Shown here: positions 53,538 to 62,764 of the stretch, one piece after another
Numbering within the stretch: the first letter of the stretch is position 1
Layout: every line of letters begins with the position of its first letter
Assembly: GCF_004295125.1 (NCBI RefSeq)
Contig: NZ_CP036170.1
Coordinates: 3,350,501-3,414,500 of the forward strand
Direction: 5' to 3'
DNA length: 64,000 nt
Source: [Clostridium] scindens ATCC 35704
GTDB taxonomy: Bacteria; Bacillota; Clostridia; Lachnospirales; Lachnospiraceae
Program-made: the position numbers and the translations under genes
The notes under the pieces: generated by a model
Seen by the model: the letters and a program-made list of their open reading frames with translations, nothing else
Databases searched by the model: none
What the model was told of the DNA's origin: nothing

Positions 53538-55193
53538 ATGAGCAGGAAAAATAACCTATCGAATCAGAAAATAACCGCCCTCTATTGCAGGATTTCCCTT
53601 GATGACGGCAGCCAGAATGAGAGTATGAGTATCTCGAACCAGAAACTTTTGCTCAAAGATTACGCTGAAAAGAACGGTATGCCCCGGTACGAGTATTACG
53701 TGGACGACGGGTATACGGGAAGGAATTTCAACCGCCCTTCGTTTAAGCGTCTGATTGCCGACATTGAAGCTGGGAAGGTGGGCTGCGTGATAACCAAAGA
53801 CCTTTCAAGGCTTGGGAGGAACTATATTGAAGCGGGCAGTTATATCGAAATCTTTTTCCCAAAACACAATGTAAGGTATATAGCGGTCACGGACGGCGTG
53901 GACAGCCTGACAAGGCAGGAAATGGATATTACGCCGTTCAAAAATATCCTGAATGATATGTACAGCCGGGATATTTCAAAGAAAGTGCTTGCCGGGCGCA
54001 TGACACGCTCCCGTCAGGGGAAGTTTTGCGGCGGGCAGCCGCCCCTTGGCCTGATGCGTGACCCGGAGGAAAAGGGACACCTTATCCTTGACCCGGACAC
54101 TGCGCCGACTATCCGTAAAATCTATGACCTTGCCTTAAACGGCTGGGGGTGTATGCGGATTGCCAAACAGCTTATGGAGGATAAAATCCCCATCACACGG
54201 GTAAAGGGCAATACGGAATGTGACGTGAATTATTACTCATGGGGGAGCGCACGGATTAGCCATATCCTGCGGAACCCATTTTATAAGGGGGCGCATTTAG
54301 TCTGCCGGACGCACCAGAAAGGAATCCGCTCCAACACCTATGACATCATTCCCCGTGAGGAATGGGAAGTGCTTGAGGGCTGCCATGAAGCTATCGTAAG
54401 CCCGGAGGACTGGGAAAAGGTGCAGGAACTGATTGACCGCCGCCCGCCTATCATGGAGGGGAACGCTTGCCCCTTCTACAACCTGTTCCACGGCATTATC
54501 TACTGTGCCACCTGTGGGAAGTCCATGCAGGTACGCTATGAGAAGGTGGGCAGAACCGGGAAGAACCGCTTTACCGGCGAGGAACGGGAGCCGATAGACA
54601 AGGCGTATTATATCTGCCAGACGTATAACCGGCTTGGGAAGAACTCCTGCACCAGCCATAAGGTGGAAGCGAGGGATTTGTACAACCTTGTGCTGAAGGA
54701 TATTCAGGAACTTGCGGCAATGGCGTTGAAAGACGTGGAATCGTTCTACCAGCGGATCAGCAGCCGCATGGAGCGGCGGTATCTGGCGGACGCTTCGGAG
54801 ATGGAGAAGGAACGGGAGCGGCTGGAAGCAAGGAACCGGGAGATTGACGATATGTTCCTGAACCTGTATACCGACAAGGCAAAGGGAATCCTGTCCGAGC
54901 AGCGGTTTGTGAAGCTGACGGCGGCAATGGAGCGGGAACAGGAGGAAAACCAGAAGCAGCTAAAAGAACTGGCACTCTCCCTGCGCCGCTCCAACGAGCA
55001 GGAAAGTGATGTCCGCACCTTTATCCGGGAAATCAGGCAGTACGCCGCAGTCCGGGAACTGGACGAGGGTATCTTAAACCGCCTTATCAGCCGGATTCTG
55101 GTGGGGGAGGTGAAAAAGGTTGACGGGGAGAAATTTCAGGAAATCAAAATCATTTATAACTTTGTCGGGGAGATACCGGCGGTAACAGAATAA
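53538..55193 (+). CDS. Large serine recombinase (TnpX/TndX type)
   Basis: 551 residues. Resolvase domain with the catalytic Ser20 in LYCRISLDDG, KDLSRLGRNYIEAGSYIE, then the recombinase domain (GKFCGGQPPLGLMRDPEEKG), a zinc ribbon (IYCATCGKSMQVRYE ... CQTYNRLGKNSC), a coiled coil (about 400-480), and the C-terminal DUF4368-like segment (RILVGEVKKVDGEKFQEIK). It integrates and excises the IME. The site GAAGGAGAACCCT precedes ATG. All motifs are intact. Confidence 0.93.
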   Translation: MSRKNNLSNQKITALYCRISLDDGSQNESMSISNQKLLLKDYAEKNGMPRYEYYVDDGYTGRNFNRPSFKRLIADIEAGKVGCVITKDLSRLGRNYIEAGSYIEIFFPKHNVRYIAVTDGVDSLTRQEMDITPFKNILNDMYSRDISKKVLAGRMTRSRQGKFCGGQPPLGLMRDPEEKGHLILDPDTAPTIRKIYDLALNGWGCMRIAKQLMEDKIPITRVKGNTECDVNYYSWGSARISHILRNPFYKGAHLVCRTHQKGIRSNTYDIIPREEWEVLEGCHEAIVSPEDWEKVQELIDRRPPIMEGNACPFYNLFHGIIYCATCGKSMQVRYEKVGRTGKNRFTGEEREPIDKAYYICQTYNRLGKNSCTSHKVEARDLYNLVLKDIQELAAMALKDVESFYQRISSRMERRYLADASEMEKERERLEARNREIDDMFLNLYTDKAKGILSEQRFVKLTAAMEREQEENQKQLKELALSLRRSNEQESDVRTFIREIRQYAAVRELDEGILNRLISRILVGEVKKVDGEKFQEIKIIYNFVGEIPAVTE

Positions 55194-55201
55194 CGGCAAT
55201 G

Positions 55202-55236
55202 CCCTTCTCTCTTTTTGGGGGAAGGGTTTTCTTTTT
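55202..55236 (+). terminator. Terminator after the serine recombinase
   Basis: CCCTTC...GAAGGG stem followed by TTTTCTTTTT, 9 bases after the recombinase stop. Confidence 0.75.
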
Positions 55237-55247
55237 GCCCGTACACG

Positions 55248-55280
55248 AAAAAGAAGCCGGGTTCCCTATTCTCCGGCTTC
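55248..55280 (-). terminator. Terminator of the AT-rich minus-strand gene block
   Basis: GAAGCCGG (55253..55260) pairs with CCGGCTTC (55273..55280). On the minus strand a TTTTTCG tail follows. It ends the SnoaL/GNAT transcript against the recombinase gene. Confidence 0.75.
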
Positions 55281-55296
55281 CAGAAAAAACTGGGAT

Positions 55297-55665
55297 TTAT
55301 TTGATAGGTGTCCCAATGCGTTTATCCAATCTCCATTGTGGTGCCATTCCATCATCGGCATAATATTCGTCCATTGCTGTAATTTTATCGTTTTTTGTTT
55401 GAATAAACGAAGTCACATGAAAAGAAATACTTCTATCTTTGGGATAGATACGAACAACTGTAATAATTAAATCATTCACAATTTCTACTCTTTCAACGAG
55501 TCCGTCCCATTCTCCGGGGTACTCACAATTCGCAACAATATATTCATCCACCGTAAAATGCTCGTTGGTGCAATGCCAATTTACATAGGCTTCTGCATGA
55601 AAGTATTTTCTAATTTCTCTTTCATCTTGGGCAAGAACGGCTTTCCAAAATTGTTCTATATTCAT
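55297..55665 (-). CDS. SnoaL/NTF2-like protein
   Basis: 122 residues from ATG 55665 (site AAAGGAGAAAATT). MNIEQFWKAVLAQDEREIRK, YFHAEAYVNWHCTNEHFTVD, then WDGLVERVEIVNDLIITVVR and ISFHVTSFIQTKNDKITAMD: the cone-shaped NTF2 fold of SnoaL-like proteins. Such proteins bind small molecules or are minor enzymes; no catalytic set can be named. GC content here is far lower than in the IME. Confidence 0.75.
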   Translation of the reverse strand: MNIEQFWKAVLAQDEREIRKYFHAEAYVNWHCTNEHFTVDEYIVANCEYPGEWDGLVERVEIVNDLIITVVRIYPKDRSISFHVTSFIQTKNDKITAMDEYYADDGMAPQWRLDKRIGTPIK

Positions 55666-55726
55666 AATTTTCTCCTTTAAATTGCGATTTCCCAGTATGT
55701 CAAACTGGAAATGGTTGAGAAAGACA

Positions 55727-56257
55727 CTATATTGAAATCCAAAATCTTTGAATAATGCCACTTTTACTTAATCCCACTGTATCAACAATTTCATTTTCCA
55801 TCACTCCACCGTTTTTAATAATCGTCCTTTGCGAAGCTACATTTCGCTTATCGCAGGTTACTAAAACCTTGCTTTCTCCAAACGCACGGCAAAAAGGTAA
55901 AACTAATCCCAGCATTTCAGACGCATAACCTTTTCGTCTTTCTGACGGACGAACACTATATCCAATATTACCCCCAAAATTTTTGAGAAAATCCGATAAT
56001 GGGTGTCGAAAATCAATCATACCAACAACAAAATCGTCTTTTCGCCTTACCGCTAAAAACACTTCTGATGGAACATATCCGCTTTTATATTTTTCTCTTA
56101 ATCTTCTCTCAAAGTCAATCCACTCATCAAATGATTGGACATCTTCAAGACCTGCACAACCATCAAAACTATCTCCACATTGTAACATTTCTTCTTTATA
56201 TGACATGACTTGTTTTGCATATAGTTTAGATGGCCTAACCAACATCAATTCACGCAT
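55727..56257 (-). CDS. GNAT N-acetyltransferase
   Basis: 176 residues from ATG 56257 (TGAGG 9 bases upstream; a GTG at 56272 is possible). The acetyl-CoA motif GYSVRPSERRKGYASEMLGL, the family N-terminal MLVRPSKLYAKQVMSYKEEM, and VTCDKRNVASQRTIIKNGGV identify a RimJ/RimL-like GNAT. Substrate unknown. First of three acetyltransferases of different subgroups in a row. Confidence 0.85.
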   Translation of the reverse strand: MRELMLVRPSKLYAKQVMSYKEEMLQCGDSFDGCAGLEDVQSFDEWIDFERRLREKYKSGYVPSEVFLAVRRKDDFVVGMIDFRHPLSDFLKNFGGNIGYSVRPSERRKGYASEMLGLVLPFCRAFGESKVLVTCDKRNVASQRTIIKNGGVMENEIVDTVGLSKSGIIQRFWISI

Positions 56258-56286
56258 CACATTCATCCTCACAAATTTGAATTTAT

Positions 56287-56775
56287 CTATACAAGGAAAT
56301 ACAATACCTCTCTTATATCTTTCCCACCGATATTATCATCCCGAAATACTTCTGAATAAATAAATCCGTTTTTTTCATAAAATTTTCTTGCTCTATGATT
56401 ATCCTCCAAAACCCATAAAAGCACTTTACTAAATCCGCATTGTTTTAATTCTTTAATACACTTGTTAAGCAATAACCTACCGTATCCTTTTCCAATGTAA
56501 TCAGGCAAAAAATATATGGAAACGATTTCTCCATATTCGCTGTATTTTTCCCATCTTGATTTACAGAAACTTGCAGTACCTATAAGACGCCCATGTTCTA
56601 TCAGAACAAGGTTATTCATACCAATTTTATTGATACTATTAGCCCATTGCCCCGTTGGAATACTATTAAGATAGTTTTGAGGAATAATGTTTTTATATGC
56701 GTATTTCCAACTACTTTCATATATTTTGCTTATTTCAAGAGGATTATCATCTTTGGTGATGTATCTAATCTCCAT
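56287..56775 (-). CDS. GNAT N-acetyltransferase
   Basis: 162 residues. MEIRYITKDDNPLEISKIYE, IYFLPDYIGKGYGRLLLNKC (acetyl-CoA loop), and LLWVLEDNHRARKFYEKNGF. AAGGAG before ATG. Similar to the many small GNATs on mobile DNA of Firmicutes; it might act on an antibiotic or a small amine, but nothing in the sequence decides this. Confidence 0.88.
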   Translation of the reverse strand: MEIRYITKDDNPLEISKIYESSWKYAYKNIIPQNYLNSIPTGQWANSINKIGMNNLVLIEHGRLIGTASFCKSRWEKYSEYGEIVSIYFLPDYIGKGYGRLLLNKCIKELKQCGFSKVLLWVLEDNHRARKFYEKNGFIYSEVFRDDNIGGKDIREVLYFLV

Positions 56776-56823
56776 TTCAACAACTCCTTAAATACCGATT
56801 TGTTCAAATCTATAAACTGGAAT

Positions 56824-57309
56824 CTATCTATTTTCCATAATCAATTCTTTGCACTTCCATTCCTCACCCAGAATACAATATCTTTCTGTTGTATCAAGAA
56901 CTACGTCGCTAAAACCGACTGCCTTATAACAGTAATAAGCTGGAAGATTATTCTCAAAAACACCCAATGATACTTTTTTTGCTCCATATATTTCAAATGC
57001 AAATTTTAGACCTAACTGGAGCATAGCTTTTCCATAGCCTTTTCCTCTCTTGTGAGGATTTATAATAACAAATCCAAAGCGTAATTCATCCAAAGATTCA
57101 TCAGGATTCCTTAGTGTAAAAAAACCAACAATTCCAGTTTCATCAAATGCAGTAAACGGCATTAGAGATTCAACAAAGCAAAATTCATTTTGTGTTATTG
57201 GGTAATTACCAAGTACACCTGCTGTCCATTGATAAAATGCTTTTTCATCTTGACACCACGATAATATCGTATCTACATCCGAAGCTTTATATGGTCTTAT
57301 TCTAATCAT
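56824..57309 (-). CDS. GNAT N-acetyltransferase
   Basis: 161 residues. MIRIRPYKASDVDTILSWCQ, FVIINPHKRGKGYGKAMLQL, VSLGVFENNLPAYYCYKAVG. RimI-like arrangement. AT-rich like its neighbours, and on the same strand with 48 bp to the next GNAT gene. Confidence 0.88.
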   Translation of the reverse strand: MIRIRPYKASDVDTILSWCQDEKAFYQWTAGVLGNYPITQNEFCFVESLMPFTAFDETGIVGFFTLRNPDESLDELRFGFVIINPHKRGKGYGKAMLQLGLKFAFEIYGAKKVSLGVFENNLPAYYCYKAVGFSDVVLDTTERYCILGEEWKCKELIMENR

Positions 57310-57332
57310 ATATTTTCCCTCGCAAATTTGAA

Positions 57333-57575
57333 TTATAGCAATCGGCTAACCAAATTAAATGCTGTGACTGCATAAACAAAAATTGCTACTCCGCCAAAAA
57401 TAGCAGCATCTGTTTTCGATTTTTTATCATAGCATTCTTTCGCATTTAATGACATAACTAATCCCATAAACACAAACATAATAGGTAACGTTATATCATA
57501 AGGCAGTAATTTCATCAATCCAATAGAACCAAAAACAACTGTCAGAACCGAAAATACTATTTTCCAAATACGCAT
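57333..57575 (-). CDS. DUF3953-type small membrane protein
   Basis: 80 residues, three membrane segments (about 4-22, 26-44, 57-78). The middle part MSLNAKECYDKKSKTDAAIF matches DUF3953 proteins, small membrane proteins of Firmicutes with no known role. First gene of the AT-rich block, 23 bp before the GNAT gene. Confidence 0.75.
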   Translation of the reverse strand: MRIWKIVFSVLTVVFGSIGLMKLLPYDITLPIMFVFMGLVMSLNAKECYDKKSKTDAAIFGGVAIFVYAVTAFNLVSRLL

Positions 57576-57791
57576 ATATATTTCTCCTTATATTCTGATT
57601 TGCTATAGTTTAGCACATTTATAGAACATCTACAAGATTCCGTGTATGAATGATTCTCCAGCACTGGCGCACGGAGATGTCGATTCCACCAATTCATCCA
57701 TCTGCGTATACGCATTGAGACCGGTTTCCTTTTCTATCTCTTTGTATCATATGGGTAACACCATTGCAATACAGAAACCAGTAACTTGTCA
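57576..57791. other. Intergenic 216 bp at the edge of the AT-rich block
   Basis: On the minus strand 57780 toward 57610 shows a short open stretch reading KETGLNAYTQMDELVESTS without a start codon. It may be the 3' remnant of a lost gene; I do not recognise it. It is not the missing part of cotJC or of virD4. GC content shifts here from the acquired block to the sugar operon. Confidence 0.35.
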
Positions 57792-58664
57792 TTATACCGT
57801 CTCCACAAGTCTCTTTAGATACTGAACTGATGCGCCGGCTGCCTGATCTAGGGTCTCTTCTTTATCATCAGCGAGTAAATTGCGCCAGACCTTAATGTCC
57901 TGCCCCACTTTACCGCCTTGATTCACAAAGGGTTCCATAACAATATTACCGTCAAACGCGATTTCTTTTAAGACTTTGACAATCTTGTCCCAGGGCAAAC
58001 CGTCTTCCCGCGGCGGCCTGCGATTAGCCTCACCCACATGTAATTCACCCAAATAACTTCCGCAGGTTCTGATAGCATCAAGGATGTTGTCCTCTTCGAT
58101 ATTCATGTGAAAGGTGTCAAGAAGCACCTTTACATTTTCCCTGTTAACAGCATTAACATAATCAACTGCTTCTTTGGCGGTATTAATGATATAACCTTCA
58201 AAACGGCTCAAAGACTCCATCAGCAAGGTAATGTTATACCTTTCTGCCAAATCAGCAATACGTTTCATATTCCTGATACTAAAGCTTGTATCCGCCGCTT
58301 TATTTATTTCTCCGGAAAAATCCACCGGCCAATAGGAATAGAGTGCTCCACCAAGGGTCTTGATCCCTGCCCGCTGCATCTTAGGAAAAATGTTGCTGTA
58401 GAAATCAAAACCATTTCTGACAATTGCCGGATTTCTTGATGCAATATTGTGCTCCGGGATTGGGCCGTAACCTCCGGTTAATATAATCTCGTACTTTTCC
58501 GCTTCCTTTCTCATTTTATCAAAATAATTATCCGGTAACTGATCATAATTAGCACAGGCTACTTCCAGTACGTCAAACCCTAACGCTCTTACCTTTTTAA
58601 TAAGGGGAAGCGGATCACCGCCCCATTCTTTATCCCAATAGGAACAATAAATACCAATTTTCAT
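57792..58664 (-). CDS. Ketose 3-epimerase (D-allulose/D-tagatose 3-epimerase family)
   Basis: 290 residues, the size of D-psicose (allulose) 3-epimerases. TIM-barrel metal ligands can be placed: Glu in LLMESLSRFEGY, Asp and His in VLLDTFHMNIEED, His in GELHVGEANRRPP with the substrate Arg, Glu in GNIVMEPFVNQGG. GGALYSYWPVDFS is also typical. It interconverts a ketose and its C3 epimer (fructose/psicose or tagatose/sorbose). Last gene of the sugar operon, 45 bp after the permease. Confidence 0.85.
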   Translation of the reverse strand: MKIGIYCSYWDKEWGGDPLPLIKKVRALGFDVLEVACANYDQLPDNYFDKMRKEAEKYEIILTGGYGPIPEHNIASRNPAIVRNGFDFYSNIFPKMQRAGIKTLGGALYSYWPVDFSGEINKAADTSFSIRNMKRIADLAERYNITLLMESLSRFEGYIINTAKEAVDYVNAVNRENVKVLLDTFHMNIEEDNILDAIRTCGSYLGELHVGEANRRPPREDGLPWDKIVKVLKEIAFDGNIVMEPFVNQGGKVGQDIKVWRNLLADDKEETLDQAAGASVQYLKRLVETV

Positions 58665-58709
58665 TTATCCCGTCCTTTCTGCCAAAATTGAGGGAAACAC
58701 TATCTTTAT

Positions 58710-59516
58710 TTATTTAATGCCGCTCATTTTAATACCCTCAACCAAATACTTTTGCAAAATCAAAAACAAAATGAAGGTTGGCAGGGCGGCAACCGCAGCC
58801 GAGGCAATCAGGACATTCCAAGGTGTCGCATATCCGGAACCGGCCAGATTAGCAAGAGCCACCTGTACTACCTCAAACTCTTTTTTCTTATTGACGATCA
58901 ACGGCCACAAGTAATTGTTCCAGTTACCGAGAAAAAATGCGATTGTTAATGGAATCATAACCGGCTTTGATAACGGCAGGACAATCCTGAAAAATACTGA
59001 AGCCCTGGAACAGCCTTCCATATAAGCAGCCTCTTCAAGCTCGGCCGGGAAGTCCCGGTAAAACTGACAGTACATGAAAATACCATAAGCATTAAATAAG
59101 GATGGTATAATCAATCCCAAATAAGAATTCGTCATGTGAAAAGACTTTGTAATCATAAAGAGCGGAACCATAATGACGGTAAACGGAATCATCAATGTTC
59201 CCATCATTGTTCTGAATATCAGCTGCCTTCCGGGAAAGTTCATTCTGGCCAGTGCATACCCCGCCATAGCGTGTAAGATTAGTGCAACCACCGTTACGCT
59301 TGTGGCAACAATAAATGAATTCTTAATCGAATTCAAAAAACCCGATTCAAATACCAATATAAAATTTTCCAGTGTAAAGTTCTTAGGAATTAGTGTAGTT
59401 GCAAAGATCTCATTTTCACCCTTAAAAGAACTCATAAATAAAATATATATAGGGAAAATTATAATCAGGCTTAACAAAACCCAAATTACCGGGGACATTA
59501 TTTTTTTTATCTTCAT
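58710..59516 (-). CDS. Carbohydrate ABC transporter permease (MalG type)
   Basis: 268 residues, six membrane segments. The EAA loop EEAAYMEGCSRASVFFRIVLPLSKP contacts the ATPase. Type CUT1 inner-membrane permease. The ATPase gene is not in the window; CUT1 systems often use a shared MsiK-like ATPase coded elsewhere. Lies 20 bp after the MalF-type permease. Confidence 0.93.
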   Translation of the reverse strand: MKIKKIMSPVIWVLLSLIIIFPIYILFMSSFKGENEIFATTLIPKNFTLENFILVFESGFLNSIKNSFIVATSVTVVALILHAMAGYALARMNFPGRQLIFRTMMGTLMIPFTVIMVPLFMITKSFHMTNSYLGLIIPSLFNAYGIFMYCQFYRDFPAELEEAAYMEGCSRASVFFRIVLPLSKPVMIPLTIAFFLGNWNNYLWPLIVNKKKEFEVVQVALANLAGSGYATPWNVLIASAAVAALPTFILFLILQKYLVEGIKMSGIK

Positions 59517-59536
59517 AGTGTTTGTCTCCTTATGTA

Positions 59537-60427
59537 TTAGTTGTCTTTCATCATAAATTTCATCTGTACAAATGAGAACACCAGTAATATCAGGAACAAT
59601 ACCACCGATAAGGCTGAAGCATACCCCATATTCAGGAAATCAAATGACTGCTGATAAATGTAAAGCACTGCTACTTCGGTTGATTTTGCCGGACCGCCCC
59701 GAGTCATAACCATAATTTGATCAAGCATCTGAAACGATGCAATTGTTGATGTGATTAATATAAATACACTTGTATTTTGAATCAAGGGGAAGGTGATATG
59801 GCGAAACGTTTTCCATTTACCGGCCCCGTCAATCTTTGCCGCTTCAATGCATTCATAAGGAATCTCTTTCATCGCTGATAAAAACAGAATCATATTGTAT
59901 CCCAGGTTAATCCAGACTACGACCACAATAATCGCGATCATCGCTTGATTTTTCGCGCCCAGATACTGCAAATCCGGGATTCCGAATACATTCAGAACGG
60001 CATTGATATAACCTCTCTTCTCATCATATAAAAACATCCACAGAGTCGCCGCAATTACAGATGTGATCGCGTACGGCATTAAAAACGCCGTGCGGACAAA
60101 TCCTAACAGCTTTCCCTTTAAATAGTTAATTGCATTGGCAAATAACAGCGCCAGGACAAATAACGTCGGAACATATATCAATGTAAACTTAAATGTCCTA
60201 AGAAGGGAATTCCACCACTCTTTATCGGAAAATAACTTTTTATAATTATCAATGCCAATGAACACCTTATCTGACACCAGATTCCACTGGTGAAAGCTAA
60301 TATATACAGCAAAAATTATCGGCACTACAACAAAAATCAAAAGACCAATCAAATCTGGCAGAACAAATAGATAGGCCGTGAAAATCTCATTTTTTCTTCT
60401 ATTTTGTTTCATCTCCACGATAAACAC
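59537..60427 (-). CDS. Carbohydrate ABC transporter permease (MalF type)
   Basis: 296 residues from GTG 60427; ATG 60412 is an alternative but has GGAG directly against it. Six membrane segments. EAA loop ECIEAAKIDGAGKWKTFRHITFPLIQ. Heterodimer partner of the next permease. Confidence 0.92.
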   Translation of the reverse strand: MFIVEMKQNRRKNEIFTAYLFVLPDLIGLLIFVVVPIIFAVYISFHQWNLVSDKVFIGIDNYKKLFSDKEWWNSLLRTFKFTLIYVPTLFVLALLFANAINYLKGKLLGFVRTAFLMPYAITSVIAATLWMFLYDEKRGYINAVLNVFGIPDLQYLGAKNQAMIAIIVVVVWINLGYNMILFLSAMKEIPYECIEAAKIDGAGKWKTFRHITFPLIQNTSVFILITSTIASFQMLDQIMVMTRGGPAKSTEVAVLYIYQQSFDFLNMGYASALSVVLFLILLVFSFVQMKFMMKDN

Positions 60428-60478
60428 CCCTATTCAAGATGTGTGCTCATTTCAGAGAGCACACATCTGTCAATTACA

Positions 60479-61747
60479 TTAATTATTCGTAAGCACCTCA
60501 GCAATTTTTTCATTTGCCGTTTTCACCGCTTCACTGCCTGCTTCATTGCCAAAGCAAACAGCCTGCAGTGCATCGGTAACCGCCTGTGTAACTTCAGCCG
60601 GATAGCTTGGTTCGGGTATTGCAACCGGATAAATATCATTTGTAAATACTTCTCTGAGTCCTTTCGAAAATACCTCTTCATTCTCATCCACAACGGACTG
60701 TCTGGTCGGATAAGCAAATTTTGTCTGGGTACACCACTCAGTCAATCTTGACGTGTCATCAGAACCAAACATCCACATGATAAATTCGGCTGCTTCTTCC
60801 TGATGTTCTGACGAACTGGTTACGGCCAGCTTCTGTCCGCCGGCACAAGTTGCCGTCTCTTCTCCTTCCGGAGTCGGGAGCGGGGCAACCTGGATATTCT
60901 TATCGCCATAGGTTTCTTCTGCTGCATTTACAACATAGGTTCCGGCTACCTGCATAGCTGCTGCGCCGGTACCGATATTGCCAATATCCCACGGACCAAT
61001 CTTCAAGGTCTTTGGAGACAATCCGTCATTAAAGAATTTTGCCCAGTAATCCAGTGCTTCGGCATTTTCCCTGGAATCAAATACTGCCTGCATTTTATCC
61101 TCACTCAGCACCTGGCCGCCATTCATCCACTCAAACGGCCACCAGTTATACAAGGTATAAGGTGCTGCTTCTACCGGCAGAACTAAACCATAACGGTCAT
61201 CAGTTGTCAGTTTCTTCGCTGCTTCATAAAGCTCGTCCCAGGTCTTTGGCACCTCAATTTCCGCCTCATCCAGCACATCTTTATCATAGAACAATCCTAC
61301 CAGTTCCATATCAAAAGGCAATGCTAAGATCTTACCATCATAGGTGACGGCCTCCAGTGCCGATGGCATTATATCTGCTTTTAATTCTTCCGAATAGTAA
61401 GATGTCAGATCCCCCAGCATTCCCTGGCTGGCATACTTGTCCATTACCGCCGCTTCCACAAATATGACATCCGGTGCCTCGCCATTGGCAAACGCTGTTG
61501 GAATCAGAGTGGTTGTATAATCAGACTGATTCAGGAAGGTAATCTCTACCTGAATATCATCATGGGAAGCATTAAAATCTTCCACACATTTCTCCATAAA
61601 GCTTTTCTCTTTATCGACCTGAAAAGCCCAAAACTGTAAGGTAACCTGATTGCTTTTATCATCGTCAGATGCCGCTTTTTCCCCGCATCCGGAAATGGCG
61701 CCTGCCATGAGAGCCACTGCTAACACTAATGTCAAGATCTTTTTCAT
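60479..61747 (-). CDS. Sugar ABC transporter substrate-binding lipoprotein
   Basis: 422 residues from ATG 61747 (AAGGAG 8 bases upstream). Lipoprotein signal MKKILTLVLAVALMAGAISG with lipobox ISGC, so it is anchored outside. Family 1 solute-binding fold: DVIFVEAAVMDKYASQGMLGDL, ILALPFDMELVGLFYDKDVL, GTGAAAMQVAGTYVVN. It starts 4 bp after the lacI-type stop. Captures the sugar for the two permeases. Confidence 0.93.
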   Translation of the reverse strand: MKKILTLVLAVALMAGAISGCGEKAASDDDKSNQVTLQFWAFQVDKEKSFMEKCVEDFNASHDDIQVEITFLNQSDYTTTLIPTAFANGEAPDVIFVEAAVMDKYASQGMLGDLTSYYSEELKADIMPSALEAVTYDGKILALPFDMELVGLFYDKDVLDEAEIEVPKTWDELYEAAKKLTTDDRYGLVLPVEAAPYTLYNWWPFEWMNGGQVLSEDKMQAVFDSRENAEALDYWAKFFNDGLSPKTLKIGPWDIGNIGTGAAAMQVAGTYVVNAAEETYGDKNIQVAPLPTPEGEETATCAGGQKLAVTSSSEHQEEAAEFIMWMFGSDDTSRLTEWCTQTKFAYPTRQSVVDENEEVFSKGLREVFTNDIYPVAIPEPSYPAEVTQAVTDALQAVCFGNEAGSEAVKTANEKIAEVLTNN

Positions 61748-61751
61748 ATTT

Positions 61752-62753
61752 TCACTCCTTTTCAATCAGATGGAGTGGGAGTTTATGTATTTTCTTTTTC
61801 TTGGTTTTCTGCTTTTCATTCATTCTCCGGACCAGAATCTCGGCCGCCTTCTTGCCCATCTCACAAGCTTCCTGGCGGATTACTTTCATTGTGCCCGGAA
61901 CGCTTTTGATCCACTCATAATCGTCAAACAACGTAATTTCTATGTCTTTTCCGATTCTGATCTTATGCTCATTAAAATACTGAACGGCTCCCACACCCAT
62001 AATATTTGAAGTTACAAAAATTGCTGTTACTTTATGGTTTTCCATTAAGGTTTTTGTTATCTTATAACCGTCGGCTACGGTTGAATTGCCAAATTGCACC
62101 CATTCTTTCTGATAGCTGATTCCGGCCTCTTTTAGCGCTTCCCGATAGCCTTTATAACGGCTGTCGGCGGTTGACTGATTACCAACAATGCCGCTGATCA
62201 GACCAATCTGCCGGTGACCATTTGAAATCATATCCAGAACCGCTTCCTTCGAGCCGGTTACTGCATCGCTGATGACACAGTCCTGATTCTCAAGGCCGGC
62301 TGGAATCCGATCGATAAAAACGGTATCAATACCGTCGATCACTTCTCCTAAAGGACTGCTGTCGACAGGGTTGGGAGCAATAATCAAACCATCAATCTGG
62401 CGGTTCTTCATATTCTGAATTTCATTGATTTCCTGCTCCACACTATCATGAGTATTACTTAAAAAAGTAAAATACCCTCTTTTTTTTAATACCTCATCTA
62501 TTCCAAGTGCAATCTGCATAAAGAAAATATTGGAACTTTCATCCGCATTAATCGGTATCAGCAAGCCCACTGTCTTGGTCTTTTTGGTTTTAAGGGCAGA
62601 TGCTGCCAGATTAGGTATATAATCCAATTCCTCCATGGCCGCTTTGACCCGGTTTTTCACTTCCTCAGACACGTACCTGGTTCCATTGATCACATGGGAA
62701 ACGGTCGCTGTTGATACATTAGCTAATTTTGCTACATCCTTGCTGGTTGCCAT
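61752..62753 (-). CDS. LacI-family regulator
   Basis: 333 residues. N-terminal HTH TSKDVAKLANVSTATVSHVI with hinge helix YIPNLAASALKTKKT, then the periplasmic-binding-protein-like sensor (VGLLIPINADESSNIFFMQI, GLIIAPNPVDSS, FDDYEWIKSV). It probably represses the operon until the imported sugar or its product binds. It lies between the GH172 gene and the transporter genes. Confidence 0.93.
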   Translation of the reverse strand: MATSKDVAKLANVSTATVSHVINGTRYVSEEVKNRVKAAMEELDYIPNLAASALKTKKTKTVGLLIPINADESSNIFFMQIALGIDEVLKKRGYFTFLSNTHDSVEQEINEIQNMKNRQIDGLIIAPNPVDSSPLGEVIDGIDTVFIDRIPAGLENQDCVISDAVTGSKEAVLDMISNGHRQIGLISGIVGNQSTADSRYKGYREALKEAGISYQKEWVQFGNSTVADGYKITKTLMENHKVTAIFVTSNIMGVGAVQYFNEHKIRIGKDIEITLFDDYEWIKSVPGTMKVIRQEACEMGKKAAEILVRRMNEKQKTKKKKIHKLPLHLIEKE

Positions 62754-62764
62754 AAAGTTACTCC

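Larger units (their letters stand above)
39678..55240 (+). mobile_element. Serine-recombinase IME of Tn4451 style, inserted in virD4
   Basis: Gene order TnpV, XRE regulator, two small genes, MobV relaxase, CHC2 primase, VapE helicase, 57-aa protein, large serine recombinase; GC content is clearly higher than in the flanks. Left edge is placed at the loss of VirD4 similarity. The right edge is taken just after the recombinase terminator and is uncertain, because the rest of virD4 is not found there. The 15-mer ATGAACAGGGACACG at 39726..39740 recurs inverted at 53509..53523, 15 bases before the recombinase start codon. Confidence 0.75.

Noticed and set aside
57610-57780. Remnant of cotJC or virD4 at the right side
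   Set aside because: Translated on the minus strand it gives KETGLNAYTQMDELVESTS, which fits neither family.
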